Below, in pieces: positions 15,301 through 26,895 of a stretch of 64,000 bases of DNA. The stretch is from positions 37,113,362-37,177,361 of the forward strand of contig NC_060061.1 in the NCBI RefSeq assembly GCF_020283565.1, written 5' to 3'. Each line of letters opens with the position of its first letter. Within the stretch, counting starts at the first letter, position 1. A model generated the notes under the pieces. It was not told the DNA's origin, did not search any database, and saw only the letters and a list, made by a program, of their open reading frames with translations. The stretch is from Trifolium pratense. Taxonomy: Eukaryota > Streptophyta > Magnoliopsida > Fabales > Fabaceae. A program made the position numbers and the translations under genes.

Positions 15301-18300
15301 TGTACCTAGTGTAAAAAATAATGCTAAGAAAAACTATAAATGACACAATACATAAATCAATTCCATTAACACAATCTTAATTCAACATTCCCTCCATAAA
15401 GTATTTTATTTCAGAACAACCATCAAATGTATAGAATGAATTCTCTGAATCTTATTTCCCCTCATTATATAACCAGTCCCCTCCTTCTAGTTAGCTAACT
15501 ATCTAATTAAGTAATCCCAACTACTTACTCCCCTTTATCCTTTATCCTAAGACAATGCATATGAATGCATATGTTGGCCTCTGTTTTTGTCCTCATCAAA
15601 GCTTGCCCTCAATTCACATGCAGTCATGGTTCCCCTGTTTTATGAATGAGTTAATTTTAGGTATATCCTATGCTTGGGTTTGATATTATTGAGCTGAACT
15701 TGTTCAATGTTATGATATTTTGCAGTTCTTTATTGTCAGTTAAATCCTCTGTCCTTTTCAATGTTTAAGACTGAACCGGTCAATGAACTAGAAAAGGTAG
15801 TGGTTCACGGTTCAGCGGTTGGGCTGTAGTTACTGCTATAAAATTACACACACACACAAACATATTAATATATTTGAAGTTTTAATAGAACATACAGGAA
15901 ATATTTTATTACTGTCCCCCATGTGTTCAATTCATAATAAAAGCACTGTTAACATGACCATTCATAAGTGCAGAGAAATATGAAGAGTTTTTAGGTTTAT
16001 TGTTGTATCATGTACTTTTGTTTGTTTGTTTTTTCTTTCTTAAATCTTATAGTTTGTATATCAAATTTTGAAACTTTATATGCTTTTATTGATTCATGTA
16101 TACGTTTATTGTCTATTAACAATACATGCAAAAAGAGTAATGTCAAATTTGATCCTCTTGAGGATACTCTGACTGACATCAAATTTGCCCTTCAACAATT
16201 TATGTTTTCATCAATTTCCTTTTTAAAGATCATTTTGGTGATACTTTAAGAACCATTTGATGTCTAAATTGACTTTGAAGGGCCAATTTAATGCCATGAT
16301 AACTGGAGGACCAACTGGATAAACATGTATATTGGAAGACTACAATGGCCATCTACTTGAAGTATGTATTTTACATAATGATCAAGTTGGCTTAATGCTA
16401 CAAATGCCAGTTTGTTAAGTCTAGTGTTGACTCATTGACCAGTTTAATAAATAACAACTATTAATGTCTATGAAAAGTGGTAAGAAAACCTAGCCAGTTC
16501 ACTGCTATTCTGATTGAAGTGACTGGTCGATTCCATTTTTGAGGACTATGGTACCAGCATCCCGTTAATGATGTTGCTCACAGTGGGCCCAGCATCCCAT
16601 TAAAATTGACGGTTCTTCTTATTGGACGTGGCATTATCTTTGCTTGGTTTCTTTACCCTTTTTTAAGTAGTGGGGGAAGATATTGCATTATTCTTTTTTG
16701 TTGATAGATATTTCATTATTCATTAGCATAGTACTAGCTCCTAAGCTTTCAGATGTAATATTCATCCTATCCCATGGTTGTGATATTGATATACTCCCTT
16801 CGTCTCATAATGTGTCACATTTGGAATATTTGATTGTATCATATTATGTCATTTTAGAATACCAATGAGGCAATAATTACCTCTTTTCCACTATTACCCT
16901 TATTTAATTCATCTCAATCCTCCTAACTACTCTACTAACTACTATATTAATAAGGTTATTTTAGTCATGGAGCTCATTTAATCATGAAAATCAGCACACC
17001 CAATGATTTTCTTAAGAAGTGTGCATAACCTTAAACGACACATAATATGAGACGGAGGGAGTAATTTTTGAGATGTATTTTGTATTTGTTTGCATATTTC
17101 AATATATACGACAAATGTGCATGCCTAATCAAATAGTAATCCAACACTGGCAGGTCCAAGGACTGAAGAGAGAGCTTGTAAGTGCACAAAAATCTAGAAA
17201 GGCAGCATCTGTAGCATTAAGGTTGGCTCTTCAAAAAGCTGCGCAGCTACGGCTGGCAGAGAAGGAGAAGAACAAAAGTCCTTCTTATGCTATGCGGATA
17301 TCCCTGCAAATTAACAAAGTTGTTTGGAGCATGCTTGTTGATGGTAAATCCTTTGCTGAAGCCGAGATTAATGACATGGTAAGATTTATTTAGCAAACTT
17401 GTTCTCTCTCACTTTACGCTATGTTTACTTTCAAAACTGACGGAGTCCACTTTAAAATTGCTTCACAGGAAGTATAAAATGCTGACTTTGTCAAATCTTC
17501 TCTTGAAATATAATTCCTAAAAGTTTCTTGTATTATTAGTTAAATTTTTTACATGGTCTGCATCTATACAAAACTGAACTTTTTCTTTTACCTTAGCAAG
17601 CCACTGAATGTCTTAACCCTGACTGCTATTGGGACCAAGGGACAAATCACGTCGTTCTTATTTAAATTTTATTTTTCTCTTGTCCTGATTTAAAGACCCG
17701 AGAATGTCGGTTCCTTGCTAGCATTTAGTTTTGTAACTTTCTCTATTCTTTTTCTTTTTGGTCTCAATTTGCAAGAGTATGCTAATTCAGTTTGTTTTTT
17801 GCAAATACTTAGATATATGACTTTGACCGTGATTACAAGGATATCGGTGTTGCTCAGTTTACAACAAAATATTTTGTTGTCAGAAACTGCCTGCCAAATG
17901 CCAAGTCTGATATGCTTTTGTCAGCATGGAATCCTCCAGCTGAGTGGGGAAAGTAAGTACTTTTTCTGAACTTGGTTCTTAATTTATTGGTTCCGTATAG
18001 GTCAATATTTTTGATATTTGTTGTTTTGCTTTTCCAACTTCTAAGTGTTGTTTTAAATTTTTAATGATTGGAGTTGGTAAGATTCTGAGGATCTAGAGAA
18101 AACTCCATTTTGTTAGTTCTGAACTGTTACACAAGTACAAAAAGCTCTGTTCTACTATGTGTAGAGCAGAGACTGATTAGTACTACAGCTGTCACACATC
18201 TGTCACTACAACTGGCACACACTAAGTTTCTATTACAACAGAAGCTTGTAGAGCAAGATTCTAAAAACAACTAAACTAAAACTAACTCTAATACTACCCC

Positions 18301-21300
18301 ACAAGCTCAAGGCGGGTGAGAGGCTTGTAAAAGAGCAAGATCACACACAGTGAGCTTGGACCTCATGGCTTCAAAGTGCATAGGAGAAATAACTTCGCTG
18401 AGAATGTCAACATACTGATCAGCTGCAGGGTTATGAACCAGCTGCAGTTTCTTGCCAAGCACCTTTTCTCAGACAAAAGAAACAGTGCTCATGCTGTCAC
18501 GGTATATGATGGGAGAGGTATGTTGCACACCCAGTGATATTAATGTCGTCAACATAGATGAACATGTAAATAAGAGAGGTATCTTCTGAAAAAATGAAGA
18601 GAGGTGAGTCACACTTACTGGGCCCGGAAATGAAACTCGAGCAAAATTGCCTTAAACCTGTCAAACCAAGTCCGTGGGGCGTGCTTGAATCTATAAATGG
18701 CCCTGTTTAGCTTGAAAACTATGCTTTTGTCTTGGGTTTCAAACCCTAGAGGCTGAGTCATGTACACCTCTTCTTCTGATAGACCATTAAGGAAAGCATT
18801 GTTAACATCAAGTTGTTGAAGGGACCAACCATGGGAAATAGCCATGCTGAGCAGAATCCTCACAGTAACTGCTTTAGTAACTGGGTAAAATGTTTCAGTG
18901 TAGTCACTGCCAAACTGCTGATGAAAACCTTTAGCCACCGGCCTTGCTTTGTATAATTGTATTTAATTACAGAACCATCAGTATTTTCCTAGACCTGAAA
19001 CACCCGTTTGCATCCTATGGGCACCCGATTAGGAGGTAGAGAAACAAGAGATCAAGTGCTGTTCCTTTTGAGCTTCAAATTGATGGCTGCAAGCCTTGCA
19101 GGATCATCCAAGGCTTGTTTAGTAGATTTAGGTTCCATGTGAGTAATAGGGTGGGGTAAATGCGGTGTTGAACAATTCCAGATTTAAGTACGGTTTGCAT
19201 ACAATGAATGTTTAGAGGTCTGGGAGCAGGGATAGCAGGGGCTGACTCGGGTGGTGACCCAGGGACAGAGGAAGAAGAGGCAGTGAGGGTGTTGACTCGG
19301 GAGTTGGCTCAGGGGATTGAAGAGGTAGAAGGGAAGAGGAAGGTGATGGAAGGATGCCAGAGGCAGCAGAAGTAGCAGGTGGGGGCAGAAGATGAAACCA
19401 ATGGAATAGTAGTGAAGATGGAACAGATAGAACTGCCAGAAGATGATTCAGACAATGAAGGAAAAAGAAAAGAATAAGGAAACTTTGTCACATTAAAGAG
19501 AAGACCCTTAGAGAGGAAAAGTCTGCCATAAAAGGAAAGACACTTATACCCTTCATGAGCAGTGGAGTATCCTAGAAAGCGGCACTCTTGTGACCTAAAG
19601 TTCAAGTTTATTTTTGTTATAAGGACTGAGGATGGGAAACGTCCAACGGCCCTAAGAAAGTGAAGTCAGGCTGTTGGTGAAAAAGATTCACACAGGGGAT
19701 GTCAAAAGTAATAAAGGGAGAAGGCAATCTGTTTATGTGATAGACACTACTAGTAAGAAAATCGTGATACCAAAATTTTAAAGATAACAAGGCTTGATTT
19801 GGAAGAGCTAAACCAAGTTCCGCTATATTTCTATGCTTTCTCAACATTTATTAATATAACATTTCATGTATATTAAAGGCAATCTTCTGAAATTTAATCA
19901 ATTGAATACGACTACAAGATAACAACATTAGATGATGAGCAGTACAAGTTCGTACATTTGAGTGGCACAATTTATTTTGAAAAGGGCATCCTTTCAAATA
20001 AGCAAACGGCTCAAGACTTCCTAATTCTCGCTTATTTTGTTGAATTGGAGTATATAGTTATTTGTATTATAGTGTCTGTTACCATGAGATTTCCTAGTAC
20101 TCACACATAGCTTATACAGAGTAACAATATGTTTTGCATACTATTCAAACTCTTAAATTGTGCAGATTCTGCTCCTTGATGATTGCCATATGTATGTCTT
20201 TGAAATGGTTAATTTGGAGGATGTCTCTTTGAAGATGTTTATAAATTTAACATTTATACTACTAAAAAGGGTAACTTGGTTCTATAAAGCTCCCCTTATG
20301 ATGGGGTCTGGAGAAGGGATGGATCCATCATGAATTTAGTTTGGAAGCCTTAACTTACATTTTCTAAGAGGCTAATTCCACATTTCACATCCCTGACCTA
20401 TGAGTCAAACAATTATTCCCAACATTGTGCCACGACTCGCCTTCATTCATTAAATTTTTCTAGAAAATTTGTATACATTTTGTATGGGTTGAGCAGCTAC
20501 ATATTGAGTCCTGCTGTATTTGTGTTCCTTCGAAAGTATCACATGCTTGACTGCTTTCATTTTTATGAATATTTTTTCCAGAAAAGAGATGCTTCGAGTA
20601 GATGCACAACAGGGAGCTCCAAGAGATGGAAATTCTTCACTTGAACTTTTTAAGGTAATAATTTCTTTTGGGTTACTCTGGAGTCTAATGCTTAGGGAAG
20701 TCCAATAAAAGAAAAATAGAGTGCATTCCTTATCTCTAAGTTGTGGTTTTTGCTTTCTTTCTTGCTTTTTTGGGTAGTATTTGGAGTCTATATGCTAAGC
20801 TTGTCTTTTGCATGGTCCAGAACTTGGACTACCATTTGACCTTGGGCTCTAACTAATGTGAAAATACTTTCCACTATAGGTAGAGATTTATCCCCTTAAG
20901 ATCCATTTAACGGAGACGATGTACAGAATGATGTGGGAGTATTTCTTCCCAGAAGAAGAACAAGATTCCCAACGGAGGCAGGTTAGTTTAGGATTACAAA
21001 TCCTTATTACCTCGTCTATAAAACCAAGGTTAAATTTGCCGATAAGTTTTGGCAAAAGGTATAACGGGGTTTTATTTATACAGGAAGTTTGGAAGGTTTC
21101 TACTACTGCTGGTGCAAGGCGTGTAAAGAAAGGTTCATTAGTCCTTGAAGCTTCTGGTTCAAGCTGTCAATCAACAAAAGAGTCTGAGACCTCATCTAAA
21201 TCTGGCATATCTGCAATGCTATTTCCTGCAACAAATCAGCCTCCTGTTCATGTTGATTCAGTTCAAGTAAGCATTTGATTATTTGTCGAGTACATGGCTT

Positions 21301-23667
21301 TTAGATTACTAATAATATACTGTAATAGGCACATTGGTGGGAGCGGTAGAGCAGAATACAGTTTTGTTCATATGTTCTCCCAATTTATATTAATTTTACT
21401 AGATTTCTATAAGGAGTTTTTGTAACCTGCTTGCAGATATCCAAAGTGCAAAGTGCCAAAGAAAACCTTGGTACGAATATAACCCCCGAGTTGAGAAGGA
21501 CATCATCTTTTGACCGATCTTGGGAAGAGACTGTTGCAGAATCTGTTGCTAATGAACTTGTATTGCAAAGCTTGTCTTCCTCGAAAAATGGCCCATTAAA
21601 TTCTACTGAGCAACAAGATGAAGCCAAGAATAAATCAAAAGATTCCAAAGGTGTTAAAGGCGGTCGCTCATCTCATGAAGAAAAAAAGGTGGCTAAGTCA
21701 CATGAAGAGAAGAGATCAAGGCCACGAAAAATGATGGAGTTTCACAATATCAAAATTAGTCAGGTTGGTGGTTTTGGGCTTTTGTTAAAGATGTTCTATC
21801 TTCACTTATAATGTAACAAATCAAATCTCTGCTAAACACTGCATTATTTCTTGCAGGTGGAATTATTGGTTACATATGAAGGGCAAAGGATTGTTGTAAA
21901 TGATCTTAAGTTACTGATGGATCAATTTCACAGGGCCGAGTTTACTGGGACTTGGCGAAAACTTTTTTCGCGAGTTAAGAAGCATATCATCTGGGGGGTC
22001 CTGAAATCTGTGACTGGAATGCAGGTGATGAATGACTTACAGTTTCGTTTTCTTTTCATTTTATTGGTTGTGGTTATATATAACCCTGGTGTTTTTCTTT
22101 GTACTCCGATACCATATTTATACCAACCACTGCAAATATATGAGAACGTTTTAAAGCAAAGTGATGCTTATGTAACTAACTAGATAGGAATGAAAATAAA
22201 GTGACATTGTTAATTTGGTAATCACCTTTAAAATAGCCCATACCACTCATGAGAAGCATACAAAATAAAATACCTAGATCTATCTGGTGGCAACTTTTAA
22301 TTGTTTCTGTATTGAATTCCTTTAAATGTTTTCCTATTCGTTGGATCATGTAGGGTCGAAAATTTAAAGATAAAGGTCAGAGTCAGCCTACGGAAGCTGG
22401 TGTTCCTGAAATTGACCTCAATTTTAGTGACAATGAAGGCCAAGTAGGAAAATCTGATCGATATCCACCATCTTGGCCCAAGCGTCCAAGTGATGGTGCA
22501 GGTGATGGATTTGTGACATCAATTAGAGGTCTGTTCAGTACCCAGCGTCGCAAGGCAAAGGCATTTGTGCTCCGAACTATGAGGGGTGAAGCAGATAATG
22601 ATTTTCAAGGTGATTGGAGTGAAAGCGATATGGAGTTCTCTCCTTTTGCGAGGCAGCTAACCATTACAAAAGCTAAAAAACTTATTAGGAGGCACACTAA
22701 GAAGTTCCGCTCCAGAGGACACAAAGGTTTGCTAAATTGTCACTTCTGTGCTATTGCTTTAGCATTTTATGACTGCTTAATATTCTTTGAATTTGTGGAA
22801 ATTTGTTTTTTGAGAATATATTACTGGAAAGAAAGGAGAGAGTACATGTATGGCCAGAACTTATTTTTAAGATGAGAAATCGCTCAAAAGAAACAAAGAA
22901 AGCAAGCAAAAATGGTAAATAGAGTGGTAAAATTGTCTTCTAAATCTGTTTATATATCAGTAACATTTCTCTTGATAAATGATAAAAGCAAAGCTCCAAG
23001 GAGAATTCAGACACAAGCTTATCCTAAAACAAACATAATGGGAAGACATGTCCAAACTCCTTCGTTCGTCTTAAGTAAATACACCAGAGAATTGTTAAAA
23101 CAGCTACTTCCATAAATTCACATCACCCTCTTTACTTTTATCTTTGTTTCTAAGAAGCCAACCACCAATCAGGATACAAGGTCCAACCCCAAAAACCAGC
23201 AAACTAAATCCAAGGTAAAAGATACCTCTAGTGGTCACTGAGAAGATCTGATAGATTATCCATTAAAACTAGTTGCTTTACACAATATCCACCACATACA
23301 CAATATCCACATAAGTGGACTACTTATCCCACACTATTTACTCATGGAAGGAAAGAGTTGCATAAGGTCTACAATCTGTATTAATCCTGTAAACCAAAGT
23401 ACAATCACCCAATCTGTATTATTTGAGAGTAACTATAAAATTATGCCACATATTGTGTTTCGATATTTGACTGTGGTATCTTATTTATTCATCTATTCTA
23501 GCCAAATCCTATCATGTTCACTTGATTACTTGAGTATGAAGTTTCAATCTCTTGCAGGTTCAACTTCTCAACAAAGAGAATCGTTACCATCATCTCCAAG
23601 AGAGACAACCCCATTTGACAGTGATTCTTCAAGCGGATCCTCACCTTATGAAGATTTTCAGGAATAG
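333..23667 (+). CDS. SAB: SABRE/KIP-like giant protein (FMP27/BLTP2 family), 5' end outside window
   Basis: This is the 3' portion of a plant SABRE-type gene, a relative of Arabidopsis SAB/KIP and of animal Hobbit/BLTP2 and yeast Fmp27. Family members are bridge-like lipid-transfer proteins at membrane contact sites, needed in plants for cell expansion and cytokinesis (established knowledge). Exons I delimit by GT-AG and frame: 333-503, 608-685, 2748-2999, 3466-5553, 8480-10325, 10552-10646, 12529-12885, 13071-13189, 14538-14787, 17154-17378, 17813-17952, 20582-20654, 20880-20981, 21084-21266, 21437-21763, 21857-22024, 22354-22726, 23558-23667. They join without a frame break to about 2,318 residues; the whole family protein is roughly 2,600. 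Landmarks are PWWDDMRNYIHGK near 8753-8792 (GFWDK-like motif), an acidic/coiled segment at 14570-14720, and YPPSWPKRP near 22460 (WPPW-like). The C-terminus is Ser-rich. No in-frame stop was found, so it is probably functional. SAB versus its paralogue KIP is not settled. Confidence 0.9.
686..2747. other. Long SABRE intron with decayed repeat pieces
   Basis: This 2.06-kb intron separates the exon ending ...VYIPVQ from the one starting PISPVRAE. About 800-1075 looks like an LTR remnant: it starts near TGTTAGGGTACC and has two similar segments, each a TTACTG-rich stretch followed by GGTGATACAGTG. Around 1350-1420 is a short piece resembling the end of another legume LTR (CCCTCACCCCATGAGC). Open frames at 1495-1942 (minus) and 2056-2345 (plus) could not be assigned to any family. 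They have no clear splice context and are probably remains of inserted sequence. Confidence 0.4.
5554..8479. other. Long SABRE intron, AT-rich, with TRIM LTR pieces
   Basis: This is the largest visible intron of the SABRE gene (2.9 kb). Most of it is AT-rich, single-copy-looking sequence. It contains a solo TRIM LTR at about 7560-7674 and, at 6387-6412, a 26-bp end fragment of the same LTR (CTTAGAATT...GGGCCTAAC). No open frame in it shows recognisable protein similarity; those at 6794-6982 and 7095-7304 look fortuitous. Confidence 0.5.
7560..7674 (-). mobile_element. Solo LTR of TRIM family (diverged)
   Basis: On the minus strand this begins TGTTAAGAGTCACACATCGG and continues through GAGATGGCCTAAACATG. 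It ends near the TAGTTAGGCCC motif that closes the better copies at 13925-14042 and 13336-13682. Its length agrees with the 118-bp LTR of that family. The far end is blurred and I could not define a target duplication, so it is an old solo LTR. Confidence 0.65.
10647..12528. other. SABRE intron, no gene seen
   Basis: This 1.9-kb intron holds purine-rich (11,400-11,510) and pyrimidine-rich (11,940-12,030) stretches that are loosely complementary (GAGAGAGAT... and ...GGGAGAGAGAAGATAA). They may be the arms of a decayed inverted-repeat element, but the pairing is too poor to assert. No protein similarity is recognised. Confidence 0.35.
13336..13682 (-). mobile_element. TRIM retrotransposon, complete structure, minus strand
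   Basis: This is a terminal-repeat retrotransposon in miniature. Read on the minus strand, a 5' LTR of about 118 bp (13682 to about 13572) ends in ...CTAATTCTAAGA. It is followed at once by the primer-binding site TGGTATCAGAGC, complementary to the 3' end of initiator tRNA-Met. A non-coding stretch of about 110 bp then leads to a purine tract (GTGAGGGGG) and the 3' LTR, which ends at 13336. Flanks are TAAAC and TAAAT, a near-perfect 5-bp target duplication. It encodes no protein and must be moved by another element's enzymes. It sits in the SABRE intron after exon 13071-13189. Confidence 0.85.
13925..14042 (+). mobile_element. Solo TRIM LTR with 5-bp TSD
   Basis: This is a 118-bp solo LTR starting TGTTAAGAGTCCCACATCGG and ending ...CAATTCTTAGA. 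It is flanked on both sides by TGTAG (13920-13924 and 14043-14047), a perfect 5-bp target duplication. It is in the opposite orientation to the full TRIM 240 bp upstream, in the same SABRE intron. It most likely arose by unequal recombination between the two LTRs of a former full element. Confidence 0.85.
14941..15050. repeat. Short inverted-repeat (foldback) element
   Basis: The left arm TTACACATGCATCCAATAAT (14941-14960) is the exact reverse complement of the right arm at 15031-15050, with about 70 bp between. This is typical of a small MITE. The target duplication is not clear. It lies inside a SABRE intron. Confidence 0.6.
16794..17061. mobile_element. Stowaway-like MITE with TA target duplication
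   Basis: This 268-bp element starts CTCCCTTCGTCTCATAATGT and ends with the near-perfect inverted copy ACATAATATGAGACGGAGGG plus AG. It is flanked by TA dinucleotides (16792-16793 and 17062-17063). CTCCCT(C/T)CG termini with a TA duplication are the signature of Tc1/mariner-derived Stowaway MITEs. It is non-coding and sits about 90 bp upstream of the SABRE exon at 17154. Confidence 0.85.
18112..19850 (-). mobile_element. Decayed Ty1/Copia retrotransposon in SABRE intron
   Basis: The minus strand carries Copia polyprotein remains. From about 19,847 to 19,310 are end-of-integrase/linker-like segments (WYHDFLTSSVYHINRLPSP, then CRFLGYSTAHEGYKC). From 19,030 to 18,480 is reverse transcriptase: RVPIGCKRVF, then LDVNNAFLNGLSEEEVYMTQP, then the catalytic YVDD codons at 18545-18556. 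Several stops and frameshifts break it. A probable 3' LTR of about 185 bp runs from about 18297 to 18112, ending ...GAACTAACA, next to a purine-rich tract. The 5' LTR, gag and protease were not found. It lies between SABRE exons 17813-17952 and 20582-20654. Confidence 0.8.
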
Positions 23668-24240
23668 AAATGTTCATAGTTATCAAAGGATTTCTTACTT
23701 TTGATCATGACACACATTTGACCTAGTTCTTACATGCTCTAAAGGATACACCAATGTGTCAGATGATTTATCTCTGTTAAGAGCCTCGGTTGAAAACTGC
23801 AGTATGTACATGTTGAGCAAGGGGGCTCCCGGAATGGAAACAGAAATTGAGACTCAATATTTGGACGTATGCATGATGGATGTTGATTGCCATCGATTGC
23901 GAATTTTCGTGGCGACCCTAGTCATTGGTGAGGAAGAGCCTACTTGTCATCTGACACTTTCCATTCCATCAAAGGACATCTAACATTTTATACCTTAACA
24001 ACTTCAGTCACCCGTGATCAAGGGTTTGCGGTCATCCCGTTCCCCAAGTTACATTCGGGTTGTATATTCCTGTAGCTTCTGGTCAGTTTGCAATTTTGGC
24101 TTCTTAATTTATTAGATAATAAGAGCCTAAAGGTTGACAAGATTATGTGTTGATAAGATTATGTATAGACATTGATCATATTTTGATAAAAATAGAATAA
24201 AAGCTAGTATATTTTTCTTTTGCGGATTGAGATACTTATT
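23668..24240 (+). other. SABRE 3' untranslated region (estimated)
   Basis: This follows the SABRE stop codon. The end is a guess based on A-rich stretches (ATAATAAG near 24,118 and AATAAAAG near 24,194) that could act as polyadenylation signals. An open frame at 23756-23983 has no recognisable similarity and I treat it as chance. Confidence 0.4.
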
Positions 24241-24724
24241 TAGACTTGTGCAATTAAATGGTACTTACAACGAGTGGATTTGAAATTGATTATTATATAT
24301 TAGGAAAAAAATTAGACAGGGCTCTAAGTATAGAATGTTTTGTTTTCTAATGAAAAATATGTATTTGTATTATTTTTTATTTTTACTCTTTAAACATAAA
24401 AACCTTCAAAATATGGATGAGGTGATATTCCATGTTTTTCTTGAGTAGCACTAAAGTACTTTTCCTAAAATTTGGCCATGTTGCTCTTCCTTTGCAAATA
24501 TGCCAAATACATTAATTAGCTTATAATCCGATTCAAACAAGGTATTGAGTAAACAAGTTGTTTTTGAAATTGTTGGTATGAGTTAAAAGTCTCTAAAAAT
24601 TGTGAATTAGTAACTATATTTTTAAAATTGTGACGATTCACTTGAAATTATTTCTCAATTAATTTCGTCGGTCTGACATGAAAACTTGTTTCATTAGGAA
24701 TATTAGTTTTTTAGTTCCATGATA

Positions 24725-25075
24725 ACCAGAGTCCTTCTTTTTGCGTCCCTTATTGTTTTTCATGCGCCCTCTAAAATGACCACATGTATGGGTGAAAATG
24801 CTTCCAACCCTGCTTTAAATGCCTCTTGTAGTATAACAGCTTCTTTCTGTGACTTAAATTTCTCATATATACTTGGATGTGGCCTCCAACATCGACATAC
24901 AAAATCTATATTCAACTGGTTTCGTTTTAATTTTCAATGACTTCAACTTACTCAAGGAATGAAGCTTGATTGTGAATAAATCAGGAAACAAGTGGAGAAC
25001 CTGTCGATGAGGGTTGAGATTCGTATTAGAAAACTGTTACAGCAAGCTGAGTAGAAACATAGGAGATTATTTTGA
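24725..25075 (-). pseudogene. Eroded F-box/FBD gene relic
   Basis: The minus strand retains a decayed copy of the F-box gene family filling the next 35 kb. Segments 24,785-24,860 and 24,930-24,990 align by eye with exon 2 (FBD) of the better copies. For example CAATGACTTCAACTTACTCA corresponds to the codons for the conserved (S)LGNLKSLR region. About 25,045-25,072 matches the end of exon 1 (GAGTAGAAACATAGGAG). No open frame survives. It marks the edge of the array beside the 3' end of the SABRE gene. Confidence 0.65.
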
Positions 25076-26282
25076 AAAACCGTCTCTACGCGTTTAACAA
25101 AAGAAAGACTACTCCTAAACCATTTTATTAGAACTCAATATTTAAGCCCATCTTCACAAATAAGAACACATCTACACTTGTTTGTTTCATAATACTATTT
25201 TAAGCAATAAGATCTAAGATATATACATACTCAGTTATGTTTTAAGTTTAAAGCATACTCGTATAAATTGGATACTCAGTACGAGAAATATCTGGTGTAA
25301 CTGACTAAGAGGAGCGCATTCATTCATGTATTGGTGTCGGTGTGATTCGGAATAATATCCAACGATGGGGTATTATGTCCAACTGTGGGACAAATTCCTC
25401 GGCGACTGCGAAGAGGTGATATTTGGATCATGTAGGCTGCATTAGTTGTCATGTAGACTAACAACTATGACTTGGTGAGTTTGTGAGTTACTAATTAATT
25501 AAATTATGGTGCTATGAGCTGATAACCGTTAAACCGAATACATGGTTTATTTATATTTGTTTGTTAAAAAAAATGGTTTATTGATACTTATGTTTTACAA
25601 TTTTAAATGTATATATGCATGACTATTTGTACCATGATTGTTAGTTGGAGATGACCCTTACATTTAATGCCAGATTAATAATCCACTAGGCGAGATTGTG
25701 AAAAAATGTGGTGAAGTATCAATTGAGACTTCGAGATTCGTGGACATTGGTGTTAGTACGTCTTATCGAAAGAAATTCTCACAAACATAAGAGTTAAGAC
25801 CAACTAGTTAAAGGCTTAGAGTTTCGGTCATAAATTTTTATATTTAATTCTTCACTCCGATTTCTTATTGTAAGACGACTCTACTTTTTCTATTGGAAAA
25901 AATTTATTAAAAGAAATAACATTATTAACGTCTCAAAAATAAATGATTTCTTTATATAAAGTTATTTTTCTTTATAAAAAGGGACACATCTGCTTTTGAT
26001 AAAAATGTTGTTAATTATCGTGCCAAAAATTTGGGATGTTACAAATTCGCAATTGAAAAATCCTAGAAAGTGAGAAATAAAAAAGAAACCTTGTAAGTTG
26101 CGATAGACTTGGGAGTTGCTGCGTCAGAGTTAACACTTTTGATTTGATAGACTTTGTTTTGCAGCGAGCCAATGCGAATTTCAACCAATAAAAGAGAGTG
26201 GGTTGGAGTGTGTTTGTTAAAGAGTGTGTTGCTAGCATTATTCTATGTTTAAATTATGTTCAAAGAAGTATTAAATGCATTT
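25076..26282. other. Intergenic DNA without a gene
   Basis: This is AT-rich intergenic sequence between two eroded F-box relics. Around 26,040-26,130 a segment (CCTAGAAAGTGAGAAATAA) resembles the 5' leader of the array genes, so it may be part of a third relic. Nothing else is recognised. Confidence 0.4.
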
Positions 26283-26690
26283 TCAGTCAAAATCGAGCGG
26301 TAAGTTGGTGAATATCTTGACAGTTCCAAAGTCATCATAATGCAATATAAGAACGATAAGTTATTTTCGTAGATCGTTATATCTTGGGGATAAAGTTTGA
26401 ATTGCTTGTTTGGTGTTTAGAAAGACAGTATGTAAAGCATAATATTGTCATCTAAGTTACCGAGCTTGTCATCTGATCAGATGAATTAGACATCAAATGA
26501 TAGTACCTAACAATAATAAAAATAATGCAATTATTTTATTTTATTTTTTGTAATACAAGTAATTGTTACTTGTTCTAGAAGGTGATAGAATCAAGAAGTA
26601 ATTGTACGACAACGGAGCAAAAAATTATTCGCGATTGAAAACCCTAGAAAGTGGGAAATAAGAGAAACCATGCGAGTCACGATGTGATGA
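26283..26690 (-). pseudogene. Eroded F-box gene relic (F-box region and 5' leader)
   Basis: About 26,290-26,510 aligns by eye with the first part of exon 1 of the array genes on the minus strand. It keeps a phrase like TTGGTGAATATCTTGACAGT, the position of the TRP-rich Cys/Trp segment and the ...GAATTAGACAT start region at 26,478-26,492. Frameshifts and stops remove any usable reading frame. About 26,620-26,690 matches the leader of the better copies (ACCCTAGAAAGTGGGAAATA). Confidence 0.6.
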
Positions 26691-26895
26691 TGCCAGACAT
26701 AAATGACCGACCAATTCAATATCACACTGCTCCGAGATATTTTAGGAACAAATTCCTTCCCAAACGAACACCGCAACCAATTGCTGCAACAACATGCCTA
26801 CAAGGAATCCCAACCAATTCCCAAAAATTGCAAGAGGATGTTCTTTTAGAAACATCAACAATAAATTGTTGTTGGTTATATGCATCTGTTACTTG

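Noticed and set aside
15770..15840. CCGGTT-type Mutator-like element in a SABRE intron
   Set aside because: Only a few AACCGGT/GGTTCA motifs occur; no paired ends or target duplication were found.
23756..23983. Separate small gene after SABRE
   Set aside because: It lies in the probable 3' UTR and has no recognisable similarity or splice signals.
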